Source: Rhizobium herbae
Lineage (GTDB): Bacteria > Pseudomonadota > Alphaproteobacteria > Rhizobiales > Rhizobiaceae
DNA: 64,000 bases
Assembly (NCBI RefSeq): GCF_017873135.1
Contig: NZ_JAGGJV010000008.1
Span: 124,001 to 188,000, forward strand
Direction: 5' to 3'
Each line of letters begins with the position of its first letter. The first letter of the stretch is position 1. The notes beneath the pieces were generated by a model that saw only the letters and a list, made by a program, of their open reading frames with translations, had not been told where the DNA came from and did not search any database. Below are positions 1 through 8,035 of the stretch, one piece after another. Both the position numbers and the translations under genes were made by a program.

Positions 1-294
1 ATGATCGCCCTGTCGATAACCTTCATGCCGGCAACGTTCTCCAACGTTGCGCTGCCTGCCTGGCTCAGCCTTGCCTACGTGTCGCTGTTCAGCATGCTGA
101 TCGGTTTCATCTTCTGGTATCGCGGCCTTGTGCAGGGCGGCATCGCCGCCGTCGGCCAGTTGCAGCTGCTGCAACCGTTCTTCGGGCTGGCACTGGCGGC
201 AACCCTGCTGGATGAGCCGGTGACGTGGGCGATGCTGGCGGTCACCGTCGCCGTCATCCTCTGCGTCGCCGGCGCGCGAAAATTCGCACGGTAG
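1..294 (+). CDS. EamA/DMT family permease, C-terminal part (cut by window edge)
   Basis: The reading frame is open from the first base to a TAG stop at 292-294 and encodes 97 residues. They form the last three or so hydrophobic helices of a drug/metabolite transporter. The stretch LLQPFFGLALAATLLDEPVT, with an acidic residue and proline between the last helices, is typical of the second EamA repeat (established family knowledge). Full-length members have about 290 residues, so roughly two thirds of the gene lies before the window. The ATG at base 1 is probably an internal methionine, not the start. The substrate cannot be read from sequence. Another EamA gene follows 121 bases downstream on the same strand. 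Confidence 0.8.
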   Translation: MIALSITFMPATFSNVALPAWLSLAYVSLFSMLIGFIFWYRGLVQGGIAAVGQLQLLQPFFGLALAATLLDEPVTWAMLAVTVAVILCVAGARKFAR

Positions 295-415
295 GATCGG
301 GCGCGGGGGACTTTTCCCAAAAGAGATTTTACACTTCGGTCTTCATCGAAGCATTCCGGCGTTTAGGTCGCTATAGCGGGATGGAATTTGGCAATCCTTC
401 TGATGCGAGACGATC

Positions 416-1321
416 ATGATACCGGACACGATAGACTTGAAAAAGGAACTGGCGCTGCTCATGGCGCTCGCAACGCTCTGGGGCGCATCCTACACCTTCA
501 TCAAGATCGGCGTGGAGACCATTCCGCCGATCACGCTGATTGCCACCCGCACCCTGATCGCCGGCCTGCTGTTGCTGGCGGTTCTGCGCTTTCGCGGGCT
601 TTGCCTGCCAAAGGATAGGGCGACATGGGGCAGGTTCCTGTTTCAGGCCTGCCTGAACAGCGCGATCCCCTTCACGCTGATCGCCTGGGCGGAAAAGACC
701 GTCGATGCCGGTTTGGCCGCCATCCTGAATTCGACAACGCCCATCTTTGCCTTTCTCCTGACCGCCCTCCTGACGCGCCATGAACCGGTGACGGGACGCA
801 AGCTGTTCGGCGTTATCACCGGGATCGCGGGAATTACCCTTGTCGTCGGTCTGGAAGCACTGAACGGTGCCGGTGACCAGCTGCCGGCCCAGCTCGCCAT
901 CGTCGCCGCGACGATCTGCTATGCGGGTGCCGCCATTTTCGGCCGCGGCTTCAAGTCGCTCGATCCGATGATGCCGGCGGCGGGCTCTCTGATCTGCGGC
1001 GCCGTCATCCTCATGCCGCTTAGTCTTGCGATCGACCGGCCATGGACATTGGCGCCGTCCACAGGCTCGATTCTCGCCTTGCTGGGCCTCTCGGTGTTTT
1101 CAACGGCATTGGCCTTCGTCATCTATTTCCGGCTGGTGCACACGCTGGGCTCCGTGGGCACGACCGCACAGGCCTATCTGCGCGTTCCCATTGGCGTGGC
1201 GATTGGCGTTGTCTTTCTGGGAGAGAGTGTCAGCGGCACCGCATTGGTGGGGCTTGCCTGCGTTATCACCGGCGTCGCGGCGATGACCATCCCGGCGCGT
1301 AGGCGGGTCATGATTGTGTAA
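416..1321 (+). CDS. EamA family DMT transporter
   Basis: This 301-residue integral membrane protein has about ten hydrophobic segments in two EamA repeats. The first repeat contains LWGASYTFIKIGVETIPPIT, a typical first-helix motif (W-G-x-S/A-F), and the second ends with LGESVSGTALVGLACVITGV. Length matches the family. The ATG at 416 fits the start of the family alignment, but no strong Shine-Dalgarno sequence is seen. It is probably an inner-membrane exporter of small metabolites or amino acids; the substrate is unknown. It lies in tandem with the truncated EamA gene at the window edge, with 121 bases between them, so co-transcription is possible but not shown. Confidence 0.85.
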   Translation: MIPDTIDLKKELALLMALATLWGASYTFIKIGVETIPPITLIATRTLIAGLLLLAVLRFRGLCLPKDRATWGRFLFQACLNSAIPFTLIAWAEKTVDAGLAAILNSTTPIFAFLLTALLTRHEPVTGRKLFGVITGIAGITLVVGLEALNGAGDQLPAQLAIVAATICYAGAAIFGRGFKSLDPMMPAAGSLICGAVILMPLSLAIDRPWTLAPSTGSILALLGLSVFSTALAFVIYFRLVHTLGSVGTTAQAYLRVPIGVAIGVVFLGESVSGTALVGLACVITGVAAMTIPARRRVMIV

Positions 1322-1494
1322 AGGCGAGAACGGCACACGAAAGAAAATGGCGGGATTAGCCCGCCATTCAGACAGCCGACAAAGTGCGCCGGATTCGATT
1401 TTTGAAAGGCAAAACTTGTCCCGGATGCCCGCCGCAAGGGCGAGCATGAAGGAGGAGACTAGGTACTCAAAACAGTCAACCCGAAGGCCGCCGA

Positions 1495-3384
1495 TCAGCC
1501 CGCCATCGCCTGTTCGTATTCGTCGGACAATGTCATCCAATGTTCCTCGGCCTTGGCAAGCTTGGCGACGACCTCGGCGCGTTCCTTGACCTTGGCGGCG
1601 GCCTTTTCCGGGAACTTGTCGTAGAGGTCCTGGTCTTCAAGCTCCTTGTCGAGGGCTTGAATCTGTTTGTTCAGTTTTGCCGTCAAGGATTCGACATCGT
1701 TGATCTTTTTCTTCAGCGGCGCGAAGGTTGCGCGCTTGTCGGCATTGGCCTTGCGCTGCTCGGCCTTGCTGAGTTGCTCCTCGCCGCCATTGCCCTTGTT
1801 CTTGCCGCCCTTGCCCCTGGAACTCTGGACGATGGTTGCGCGGTAGTCTTCAAGATCGCCGTCATAGTTGGAGACGGTACCGTCTTTCACCAGCCACAGC
1901 CGGTCGGCCGTTGCCTCGATCAGGTGGCGATCGTGCGAGATCAGGATGACGGCGCCGGTATATTCGTTCAGCGCCTGGATCAGCGCATTGCGGCTGTCGA
2001 TATCCAGATGGTTGGTCGGCTCATCGAGGATCAACAGGTTCGGCGCATCGAAGGCGGCAAGACCCATCAGCAGACGGGCCTTTTCGCCGCCGGAGAGATC
2101 CTTGGCCGGCGTACTCATCTTGGCGGTCGCAAGGCCCATCTGGGCGACGCGGGCGCGTACCTTGCCTTCGGTCGCACCCGGCATGCGCTGGCGCACATGC
2201 TCGACGGCATCATGCTCGGGGATCAGGTCGTCCAGCTGGTGCTGGGCGAAGAAACCGATCTTCAGGCCCGGCGCCGTCTGGACAGAACCGCCGGTGGCCG
2301 GCAGGCGGCCGGAGATCAGCTTGGCGAAGGTGGACTTGCCGTTGCCGTTCGAGCCGAGAAGGGCGATGCGGTCGTCGGTGTCGATGCGCAGCGACAGGTG
2401 CTGCAGGATCGGCTTGCCCGGCGTATAGCCGACGGAGCCGCTTTCCAGCGCGATGATCGGCGAGGCCGCTTCCTTTTCCGGATCGGGAAACTTGAAGCCC
2501 TGGACGTGATCCTCGATGACCGAAGACACCGTGCCCATGCGCTCCAGCGCCTTGACGCGGCTCTGCGCCTGGCGAGCCTTGGACGCCTTGGCCTTGAAGC
2601 GGTCGATGAAGGCCTGCAGGTGCTTGCGCGCCGCGTCGTTCTTGACCTTGGCCTTGGTCTGCAACTCCATCGCCTCGGCGCGCTGGCGCTCGAACTGGTC
2701 GTAGGAGCCGCGATAGAAGGTCAGCTTCTGCTGGTCGAGATGGACGATGGCGTTGACGGCGGTGTTCAAAAGGTCGCGGTCATGGGAGATGATGATGACC
2801 GTGTGCGGATACTTGCTGATGTAGTCTTCCAGCCACAGCGTGCCTTCAAGGTCGAGATAGTTGGTCGGCTCGTCGAGCAGCAGCAGGTCGGGCTCGGAGA
2901 ACAGCACGGCCGCCAGCGCCACGCGCATGCGCCAGCCGCCGGAGAAGGACGAGGCGGGACGCAATTGCGCCGCGGCATCGAAGCCGAGGCCGGCCAGAAT
3001 GCTGGCGGCACGGGACTCAGCCGAATGCGCCTGGATATCGGCCAGCCGCATGTGGATGTCGGCGATGCGGTGCGGGTCGGTGGCGGTCTCGGCTTCGGCG
3101 AGCAGCGCCTCGCGCTCCTTGTCGGCCTTCAGCACGATCTCGATCAGCGGTTCCTCGGTGCCGGGTGCTTCCTGCGCCACCTGGCCGATGCGGGCGTTCT
3201 TCGGGATCGAGACCGAACCGGTCTCCGCCTCCATGTCGCCGGTGATGATTTTGAACAGGGTCGACTTGCCGGCACCGTTCTTGCCGACAAGGCCAGCTTT
3301 GATACCCGCCGGCAGCGCGACGCTGGCCTGGTCGATGAGAAGGCGTCCGACAATGCGGGCCGAAAGGTTGTTGAGCGTGATCAT
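1495..3384 (-). CDS. ABC-F family ATPase, YheS/Uup-like
   Basis: A 629-residue protein with two ABC ATPase domains and no membrane segment, the hallmark of ABC-F translation factors that act on the ribosome. The first Walker A is GKNGAGKST (residues 34-42) with signature SGGWRMRVAL. The second Walker A is GSNGNGKST with signature LSGGEKARLL. Both Walker B regions read LLDEPTN or LILDEPTN followed by H-loop SHDRDLL/SHDRHLI. A charged, coiled-coil C-terminal tail follows, as in Uup/YheS. The linker motif KAKASKARQAQSRVK resembles E. coli YheS. The ATG at 3384 starts MITLNN right at the ABC domain; an upstream in-frame start at 3546 would add 54 arginine/alanine-rich residues that overlap the neighbouring gene and is rejected. 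The exact role (rescue or fine-tuning of translation) is inferred. Confidence 0.9.
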   Translation of the reverse strand: MITLNNLSARIVGRLLIDQASVALPAGIKAGLVGKNGAGKSTLFKIITGDMEAETGSVSIPKNARIGQVAQEAPGTEEPLIEIVLKADKEREALLAEAETATDPHRIADIHMRLADIQAHSAESRAASILAGLGFDAAAQLRPASSFSGGWRMRVALAAVLFSEPDLLLLDEPTNYLDLEGTLWLEDYISKYPHTVIIISHDRDLLNTAVNAIVHLDQQKLTFYRGSYDQFERQRAEAMELQTKAKVKNDAARKHLQAFIDRFKAKASKARQAQSRVKALERMGTVSSVIEDHVQGFKFPDPEKEAASPIIALESGSVGYTPGKPILQHLSLRIDTDDRIALLGSNGNGKSTFAKLISGRLPATGGSVQTAPGLKIGFFAQHQLDDLIPEHDAVEHVRQRMPGATEGKVRARVAQMGLATAKMSTPAKDLSGGEKARLLMGLAAFDAPNLLILDEPTNHLDIDSRNALIQALNEYTGAVILISHDRHLIEATADRLWLVKDGTVSNYDGDLEDYRATIVQSSRGKGGKNKGNGGEEQLSKAEQRKANADKRATFAPLKKKINDVESLTAKLNKQIQALDKELEDQDLYDKFPEKAAAKVKERAEVVAKLAKAEEHWMTLSDEYEQAMAG

Positions 3385-3442
3385 GGCCGCGTTTTGGCGG
3401 AAGTCTCGCGATAAGGCAAGGGTTTGCCGCAGTGCAATACGA

Positions 3443-4516
3443 TCAAGCGGCGTGCGGCGCGTACGTTTTCTTCGTCCGGCCGCCGATCGCGGCGGAAAAG
3501 ACGAGTACGCCGGGCCTGCCGCTGCTGCGCACGGCGCCGCGGGCAAGCTCCGCCTGGGTGAAGAGATCGACGCTGCCCGATGCGGTCAAGGCCATGGCGA
3601 TGCCGGTTGACAGCGACAGGGTTTGCGCCGTGAACGTCCGGTTCGGCAAGGCGATCTGTACGCCTTCCACCGACGCGCGGATGCGCTGCGCGATCGCCTC
3701 GGCATTCTCGGCTAAGACGTCATGGAAGACGAAGGCGAACTCGTCGGTGCCGATGCGGGCGACGAAATCGTTCTTCTTGATGGATTTGCGGAACACCGGG
3801 GCCAGCTTCTTCAAGGCCTTTTCGGCGACGGCCGCGCCATGGCTTTCGCCGAGGTCGCGCAGGCCCTCGATCGTCACCAGCGCCAACGCCGCCGGGCCGG
3901 CGGCGTTGCCGTCGTCATAAAGCGCCGAAAGCTTGGCCGAAAAGGCGATCCGGTTGGCAAGGCCGGTGATGGGGTCGCGCATCGATGCCTTGCGCATCAC
4001 CTCGATGTCGCTGCGAAGACCACCGAGCAGCGCCACGGTTTCGTTCATGGAGGTGGCGAACGCCCGTTCCTCGCGTTCGAAGACGGCGACGGCATCGCGC
4101 AAACGTGCGGCATCATCGGCGAACTCCGACATGCCGGCGACGGGATCGGTCTCCAGACGGTCGATGAAGCCGCGCAGCAGCGCGGCGAAGGCTTCCTTCC
4201 TGGCGATGCCATTGTTCAGTGCACCGCTCATGGCGGCAATCGACCGTACCGTGTCGGCGCGGATCGTATCGGCCGCAACCGCTGCAAAGCCGGTGAGGTG
4301 ATATCGGATGCCGATCTGTTCGATCCGGTTTTGCGCAGGCTGGCTGCCAAGGGCGGCGACGTCGCGCGTCAGCTCTGCATTGTGGCCGGACAGCGCCTCG
4401 TAGAACAGTTCGTAATTGCGCGGGAAGGGCGCGACACCGAGCTTCGCCATGGTCTGCGCGACCTTGAGAAGGATCGCAGCATTCTGTGCGCCGTCGTTTC
4501 GAGACTTGTCCGTCAT
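3443..4516 (-). CDS. Degenerate GGDEF-domain protein
   Basis: A 357-residue protein. Residues 1-170 are helical and lack predicted membrane segments; residues 180-345 form a GGDEF domain that begins with DPITGLANRIAF. The active-site loop reads GTDEF (residues 256-260) instead of GG[D/E]EF, and the strand that normally carries a metal-binding Asp (D-x-D-x-F-K) reads TIEGLR. The inhibitory RxxD site is KKND. Active diguanylate cyclases need the second Gly and the metal Asp, so this protein is probably inactive as a cyclase and may bind GTP or c-di-GMP or act as a scaffold (inference). It ends 58 bases before the start of the ABC-F gene on the same strand, which may make them one transcript. 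Confidence 0.85.
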   Translation of the reverse strand: MTDKSRNDGAQNAAILLKVAQTMAKLGVAPFPRNYELFYEALSGHNAELTRDVAALGSQPAQNRIEQIGIRYHLTGFAAVAADTIRADTVRSIAAMSGALNNGIARKEAFAALLRGFIDRLETDPVAGMSEFADDAARLRDAVAVFEREERAFATSMNETVALLGGLRSDIEVMRKASMRDPITGLANRIAFSAKLSALYDDGNAAGPAALALVTIEGLRDLGESHGAAVAEKALKKLAPVFRKSIKKNDFVARIGTDEFAFVFHDVLAENAEAIAQRIRASVEGVQIALPNRTFTAQTLSLSTGIAMALTASGSVDLFTQAELARGAVRSSGRPGVLVFSAAIGGRTKKTYAPHAA

Positions 4517-4644
4517 ATCCGAGCCCTCACAAGACCGCGGGAGACGCGGTCGATCGCAAGGAAAGCTCTAGCGCATCGGGATTAAAAGACCGTCAAAAAG
4601 GGGCGGATGAACGGCCACTGAAGCATGAGACTTTGGTTGCGGTT

Positions 4645-5040
4645 CTACTTCGCCGGGCAGGGCCATTTCGCCTGCATGGCCAGCTGGACCAGCATGTCGG
4701 CGCTGCGGCCGCGCTCCTTCGGATTGGCCGCGACGAAGGCGCAGACGGTGTTTACCTGCTCTTCAAGCGGGATGGTGATGGGATTGCAGACATTGGCGCG
4801 GATCTTGTCCGTCACCGGCACCTTGCTCTTCGGCCGGTTGTTTTCCGCGTCGACCACGTCGGACATTTCGGCGTGATGCAGGTCGCGCGACCAGCGGTCG
4901 AGCACGCCGGCGACATAGCCGACGGTTACGGGGTGTTTCTGCTGGCAGAATGTGTTGAGGTCGTCCGCATCCATGAATTGCGCCTGTGCAGCCGGATGAA
5001 ACAGCAGCAGTCCCGCAAGCCCGAGCATCCTTCGCTTCAT
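4645..5040 (-). CDS. Secreted Rap1a/Tai-like protein
   Basis: A 131-residue protein with a signal peptide (MKRRMLGLAGLLLFHPAAQA) and a mature domain with four cysteines (32, 85, 100, 128) that could form two disulfides. The pattern FCQQ ... TVGYVAGVLD ... VCNPITIPLEEQVNTVCAF ... AMQAKWPCP resembles the Rap1a/Tai fold, which includes periplasmic immunity proteins against type VI amidase effectors. Most chromosomal members have no known partner, so an immunity role here is only a possibility. The ATG at 5040 is preceded at about 5 bases by a GGGGAGAG ribosome-binding site; a longer start at 5079 would place residues before the signal peptide. It is followed on the same strand by the GGDEF gene 128 bases downstream. 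Confidence 0.7.
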   Translation of the reverse strand: MKRRMLGLAGLLLFHPAAQAQFMDADDLNTFCQQKHPVTVGYVAGVLDRWSRDLHHAEMSDVVDAENNRPKSKVPVTDKIRANVCNPITIPLEEQVNTVCAFVAANPKERGRSADMLVQLAMQAKWPCPAK

Positions 5041-5118
5041 GTCGCTCTCCCCGCCATGCCTGCCGGCAGAATAGGTCAAATCTGCGCGGGCGGAAACAGG
5101 GAGTCTCGGTACCGGCGC

Positions 5119-5340
5119 CTAAAGCGCCGCCGACAGGATCTGCTTGGTTGTGTCGGGCAGGGCGACGAACAGGGCGGACAGGTCCTGCCAGCCGTCCGGC
5201 TTGCGGCCCGAGACGTTTTCCGGCCAATGGCAGATGCCGTCGCCATGGATATATCCGACCCAGCGCTGCGCGTCCTCGTTTTCGAAACGCAGAACGGCAA
5301 GCTTGCCAGCCTCGAGAGCTTCGATCGGATACCAATCCAT
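5119..5340 (-). CDS. Small conserved-looking hypothetical protein
   Basis: A 73-residue soluble protein, not recognised. It starts MDWYPIEALEAG and is rich in aromatic and acidic residues, with no signal peptide or membrane segment. The ATG at 5340 follows a strong purine-rich AGGAGGAGG ribosome-binding site about 11 bases upstream. A TTG at 5436 would give 105 residues but lacks a comparable site, so the shorter form is preferred. It sits between the DinB-like gene and the Rap1a-like gene on the same strand. Function is unknown. Confidence 0.55.
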   Translation of the reverse strand: MDWYPIEALEAGKLAVLRFENEDAQRWVGYIHGDGICHWPENVSGRKPDGWQDLSALFVALPDTTKQILSAAL

Positions 5341-5455
5341 TGTCTTGCCGTCCTCCTCCTGAAAATCGAAGCGGATATTGACTCGCCTGACTTGCTCAAA
5401 CCTTGTGACGGTGTTGTGACTGCCCGGAAGAACCAAATGATTTCCGCTGGTTGAG

Positions 5456-5971
5456 TCACTCGGCGTAATGCCGCCCCTCCGCTGCCCGCAAAAAATAGCT
5501 CATATCCAGCGCAAGGCTCGGTCCCCCAAGCGCCGTCAGTGTCATGTGGCACTGACCCCGGTGATGGGTCTGGTGGTTGAAGAAATGGGCGAGCGGCGGG
5601 GCGAGGCGCTGGGTGACGGGGGTGGGGTTGGTGATCGGGGTGTAGGTGAAGCGGCCGGCAAGGTCGGCTTCGCTCAAGGACGCGATCCAGGCGACGATGC
5701 GGTCGTCTTCGGCTGTTCGCGCCGCTGACAGGCCGGCGAGATCGTCAAACAGGATGGTGTCGAGCGAGGCGGGCGCATCGCCGGTGCCGGTGAAGCGTTT
5801 CATCCAGATGCGGTCGGCTGCCAGCACATGGTTGAGCGTCGCATGCAGCGAGCCGAAGAAGGCGCCCTTGTTCTCGCGGTATTGCGCATCGGTGAGGTTG
5901 CGCGCCGCCTCATAGAGCAGGCGATTGGCCCAGCGGTTGTAGTCGGCAAACATGCGGTAGTGATCGAGCAT
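5456..5971 (-). CDS. DinB-fold metal-binding protein
   Basis: A 171-residue four-helix-bundle protein of the DinB/YfiT superfamily. The opening MLDHYRMFADYNRWANRLLY matches the family's first helix. His48 (in LHATLNHVL), His133 and His137 (NHQTHHRGQ) form the three-histidine metal site conserved in this superfamily. Members act as thiol transferases or stress proteins; the substrate here is unknown. The length is usual for the family. The ATG at 5971 is followed directly by the first helix and preceded by AAGGAGG, so the start is secure. The next gene on the same strand begins 115 bases downstream. Confidence 0.85.
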   Translation of the reverse strand: MLDHYRMFADYNRWANRLLYEAARNLTDAQYRENKGAFFGSLHATLNHVLAADRIWMKRFTGTGDAPASLDTILFDDLAGLSAARTAEDDRIVAWIASLSEADLAGRFTYTPITNPTPVTQRLAPPLAHFFNHQTHHRGQCHMTLTALGGPSLALDMSYFLRAAEGRHYAE

Positions 5972-6311
5972 TGCGTCCTCCTTAGGCGATGCTTCCAGCC
6001 TATCCCATAACCGTATCGCGGTGGGTGATGCGATCGATGAAATTTACTGATTTGATTGTTGTGTGCCGTTGCCGCCGCTTACCGGCTGTGGCGTTTTCGG
6101 CCGCTGCAAGCGAAGCGCTTCGTCCGGCTGAAGGCGATTCTCGAGAGCGGCGCTGCGGTCATGGGCGGGTCGAAGCGCTGCCTCGATCTCCGCGGCGGCG
6201 TCGGGCGCTGCGTGACAGCGGCGTGAAACTTCGCCGCTCCCCCCTTGTTTTGCGCGGCATTGGCGGCTATTGAACCGCCAAATTCACGGAAAACCCAAGG
6301 GAATTGAGACA
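5972..6311. other. Intergenic region between dinB-like gene and ndk
   Basis: These 340 bases separate divergent genes. The first 80 bases are AT-richer and may hold promoters in both directions. The stretch 6070-6260 is GC-rich and open in several frames, but no frame has both a ribosome-binding site and a recognisable protein. A 10-bp perfect palindrome, GAAGCGCTTC, lies at 6112-6121. AAGGGAA at 6297-6303 is the likely ndk ribosome-binding site. A decayed gene cannot be excluded. Confidence 0.4.
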
Positions 6312-6734
6312 ATGGCGATTGAACGCACCTTTTCGATGATCAAGCCGGACGCCACCAAGCGCAACCTGACGGGCGCCATCACCAAGATGCTCGAAGATGC
6401 AGGCCTCCGCGTCATCGCTTCCAAGCGCGTCTGGATGAGCAAGCGCGAAGCCGAAGGCTTCTACGCCGTGCACAAGGAACGCCCCTTCTTCGGCGAACTG
6501 GTTGAAGGCATGACCTCCGGCCCGACCATCGTTCAGGTTCTCGAAGGCGAAGGCGCCATCCTGAAGAACCGCGAAATCATGGGCGCGACCAACCCGGCCA
6601 ACGCCGACGAAGGCACGATCCGCAAGACCCACGCTTTGTCGATCGGCGAAAATTCGGTTCACGGCTCGGACGCTCCGGAAACCGCTGCCCAGGAAATCAA
6701 GTACTGGTTCTCCGACACCGAAATCGTCGGCTGA
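6312..6734 (+). CDS. ndk: Nucleoside diphosphate kinase
   Basis: A 140-residue enzyme, the standard family length, that transfers the gamma-phosphate of ATP to nucleoside diphosphates through a phosphohistidine. The start [20 protein letters not shown] is diagnostic, and the active-site histidine is His117 in [12 protein letters not shown]. The start at 6312 is preceded by a GGGA-type site about 8 bases upstream; an in-frame start at 6270 would add 14 residues absent from the family. It stands alone with its own strong terminator at 6788, so it is probably monocistronic. It is cytoplasmic and supplies NTPs and dNTPs. Confidence 0.98.
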   Translation: MAIERTFSMIKPDATKRNLTGAITKMLEDAGLRVIASKRVWMSKREAEGFYAVHKERPFFGELVEGMTSGPTIVQVLEGEGAILKNREIMGATNPANADEGTIRKTHALSIGENSVHGSDAPETAAQEIKYWFSDTEIVG

Positions 6735-6787
6735 ATCAATTCTTGAGGGTTTCGGCCCGAAGGACTTGAAAAGACTGAATTTAAGAG

Positions 6788-6813
6788 CCGGGGCGGAAAC
6801 GCTCCGGTTTTTT
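6788..6813 (+). terminator. Rho-independent terminator of ndk
   Basis: An 8-bp GC-rich stem (CCGGGGCG with CGCTCCGG, one G-T pair) closes a GAAA tetraloop and is followed by six T residues. It starts 53 bases after the ndk stop codon. Confidence 0.9.
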
Positions 6814-7134
6814 GTTGGGATTGAGCCCGACAGGCTCTTCGGGGTTTACCGAAAGATCCAAAGCCGAGCGAATCATTGCCTTCGGGGCCGGAGCCATTGC
6901 GCGGCGAATTCCCGTGTGTCCTCGATCATCAAACCCGAGAAAATCCCACTTTTGAACCCGATTAATTTGCGAGGGGATTACAATTCCTGCTGGTAGAAAA
7001 AACGGGTACGTACCTCACGTAAAGTGTCACGTTTTCATCTTGAACCCCTAATACTTTGGACTAAGGTCGAACGTGCTGGAGGCCGTTGGGAGGCGGCTTA
7101 TCACGAAAAAAAAAAGCCAATCCTTGGGAGGAAA
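6814..7134. other. Intergenic region upstream of a small gene
   Basis: These 321 bases hold no convincing gene. They are more AT-rich than the surroundings, contain a small inverted repeat (GAGCC/GGCTC near 6825) and a run of ten or more A residues at 7106-7115, and end with GGGAGGA, the ribosome-binding site of the 66-residue protein. Promoters of that gene probably lie here, but no good -35/-10 pair could be assigned. Confidence 0.4.
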
Positions 7135-7335
7135 ATGATGCAAAAGCCGGATATCGCAATACCGCCGAAAGACCTCAATATGCTCCAGACGGTTCTTGAC
7201 GCTTGGTGCTCGCAGCATCGCATTCTGCGCAAGGATGCGACTGCTGAAGCGAAAATATTGATCAACGAGTACAAGCGCGGCAATCGTTCGCAGATCGCAC
7301 TCATCGATGCACTTATAAACAGCACCACGCACTAG
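7135..7335 (+). CDS. Small hypothetical protein, 66 residues
   Basis: The protein starts MMQKPDIAIPPKDLNML, is mostly helical and charged, and has no signal peptide or membrane segment. It contains one VLDAWCSQH motif followed by a lysine-rich helix. I recall similar short proteins of unknown function in rhizobia but cannot name a family. ATG codons at 7135 and 7138 both follow GGGAGGA; either could be used. A longer frame from 7024 is rejected because that part reads through a poly-A stretch and lacks a ribosome-binding site. It is a single gene with its own terminator and lower GC than its neighbours. Confidence 0.6.
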   Translation: MMQKPDIAIPPKDLNMLQTVLDAWCSQHRILRKDATAEAKILINEYKRGNRSQIALIDALINSTTH

Positions 7336-7361
7336 CGGCTCACCTGCCGCTTATCGTCGAG

Positions 7362-7386
7362 AACCCGGCCTGACAAGCCGGGTTTT
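7362..7386 (+). terminator. Terminator-like hairpin after the 66-residue gene
   Basis: A perfect 8-bp stem AACCCGGC/GCCGGGTT with a 7-base loop is followed by a short T tract. It begins 26 bases after the stop codon. The T tract is short, so termination may be partial. Confidence 0.7.
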
Positions 7387-7513
7387 GCATGGCCAGATAG
7401 ATACGCGATGAACAGTCCCGCCCAGAGTGTCGTTGCCCTATTGCAACCCAAAAGGCTGGTTGCCTTCCGGATAAATCATCGCCTCATGCGCGACAGCAGA
7501 GGCTTGCACATCT

Positions 7514-8035
7514 CTATGTCCCGCACTTCGCCGTCGCGAAATGTTCCGGTGTCTTGCCCGCCTTGAAGACGTCCGGATTCTTGTCGTAGGCCGGGCCGAC
7601 GACCAGCGCCTGCGCCGGCATGATGTCCTGATCGAGGCTGGAGGTCACCGTGGTCTTCAGCGTTTGCAGGATGGTCCCGTCCGGGCCTTTGACCTCGATC
7701 GTCACCGCATAGGGTGTGTGCTTCTTCACGCAGGTGACATCCGGGCTTTCGAGGACCACCTTGTCGAGTTTTTCAAACAGCTTGCGGTCGAGCGTCAGCG
7801 GCGGCCCGCCGGCGGGGTTTTCGAATGTAGCCACAACGGTACTGCCATCCGGAACAGGTTCGGTCTTGCTCAGCGTGATCATGTAGGTGGCATAGGCGAG
7901 GCGATAGTTGAAGATGAATATCTTGCCGGTCAGTTGCAGCGGATCGGGGCCGGTCTCGCGCTGGCAGGCGGAGAGCACCGACAGGACGGCGAGAACACCA
8001 GCGGCGAGGGGAAAGCGCTTGCTGCGGGGGCTCAT
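7514..8035 (-). CDS. Putative lipoprotein
   Basis: A 173-residue protein with an N-terminal signal and the lipobox LSAC (Cys24), so it is probably lipid-anchored to a membrane. The mature part is mainly beta in character (TVVATFENPAGGPPLTLD, TIEVKGPDGTILQTLKTTVT) and contains two further cysteines. No family was recognised. The ATG at 8035 overlaps the TGA of the upstream CGNR regulator gene by four bases (ATGA), which indicates translational coupling and a shared transcript. A longer start at 8158 would run through the regulator in another frame and is rejected. Its link with the regulator suggests joint control, but the role is unknown. Confidence 0.7.
   Translation of the reverse strand: MSPRSKRFPLAAGVLAVLSVLSACQRETGPDPLQLTGKIFIFNYRLAYATYMITLSKTEPVPDGSTVVATFENPAGGPPLTLDRKLFEKLDKVVLESPDVTCVKKHTPYAVTIEVKGPDGTILQTLKTTVTSSLDQDIMPAQALVVGPAYDKNPDVFKAGKTPEHFATAKCGT

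Noticed and set aside
1540-3414. A 624-codon open frame on the plus strand across the ABC-F gene
   Set aside because: It is antisense to a clear two-domain ABC-F protein; the translation is repetitive (Asp, Gln, Gly, Leu rich) and has no family signature. High-GC codon bias makes such long shadows common.
5989-6273. A 94-codon plus-strand frame between the DinB-like gene and ndk
   Set aside because: Arginine-rich low-complexity translation, no ribosome-binding site, and no similarity that I recognise.
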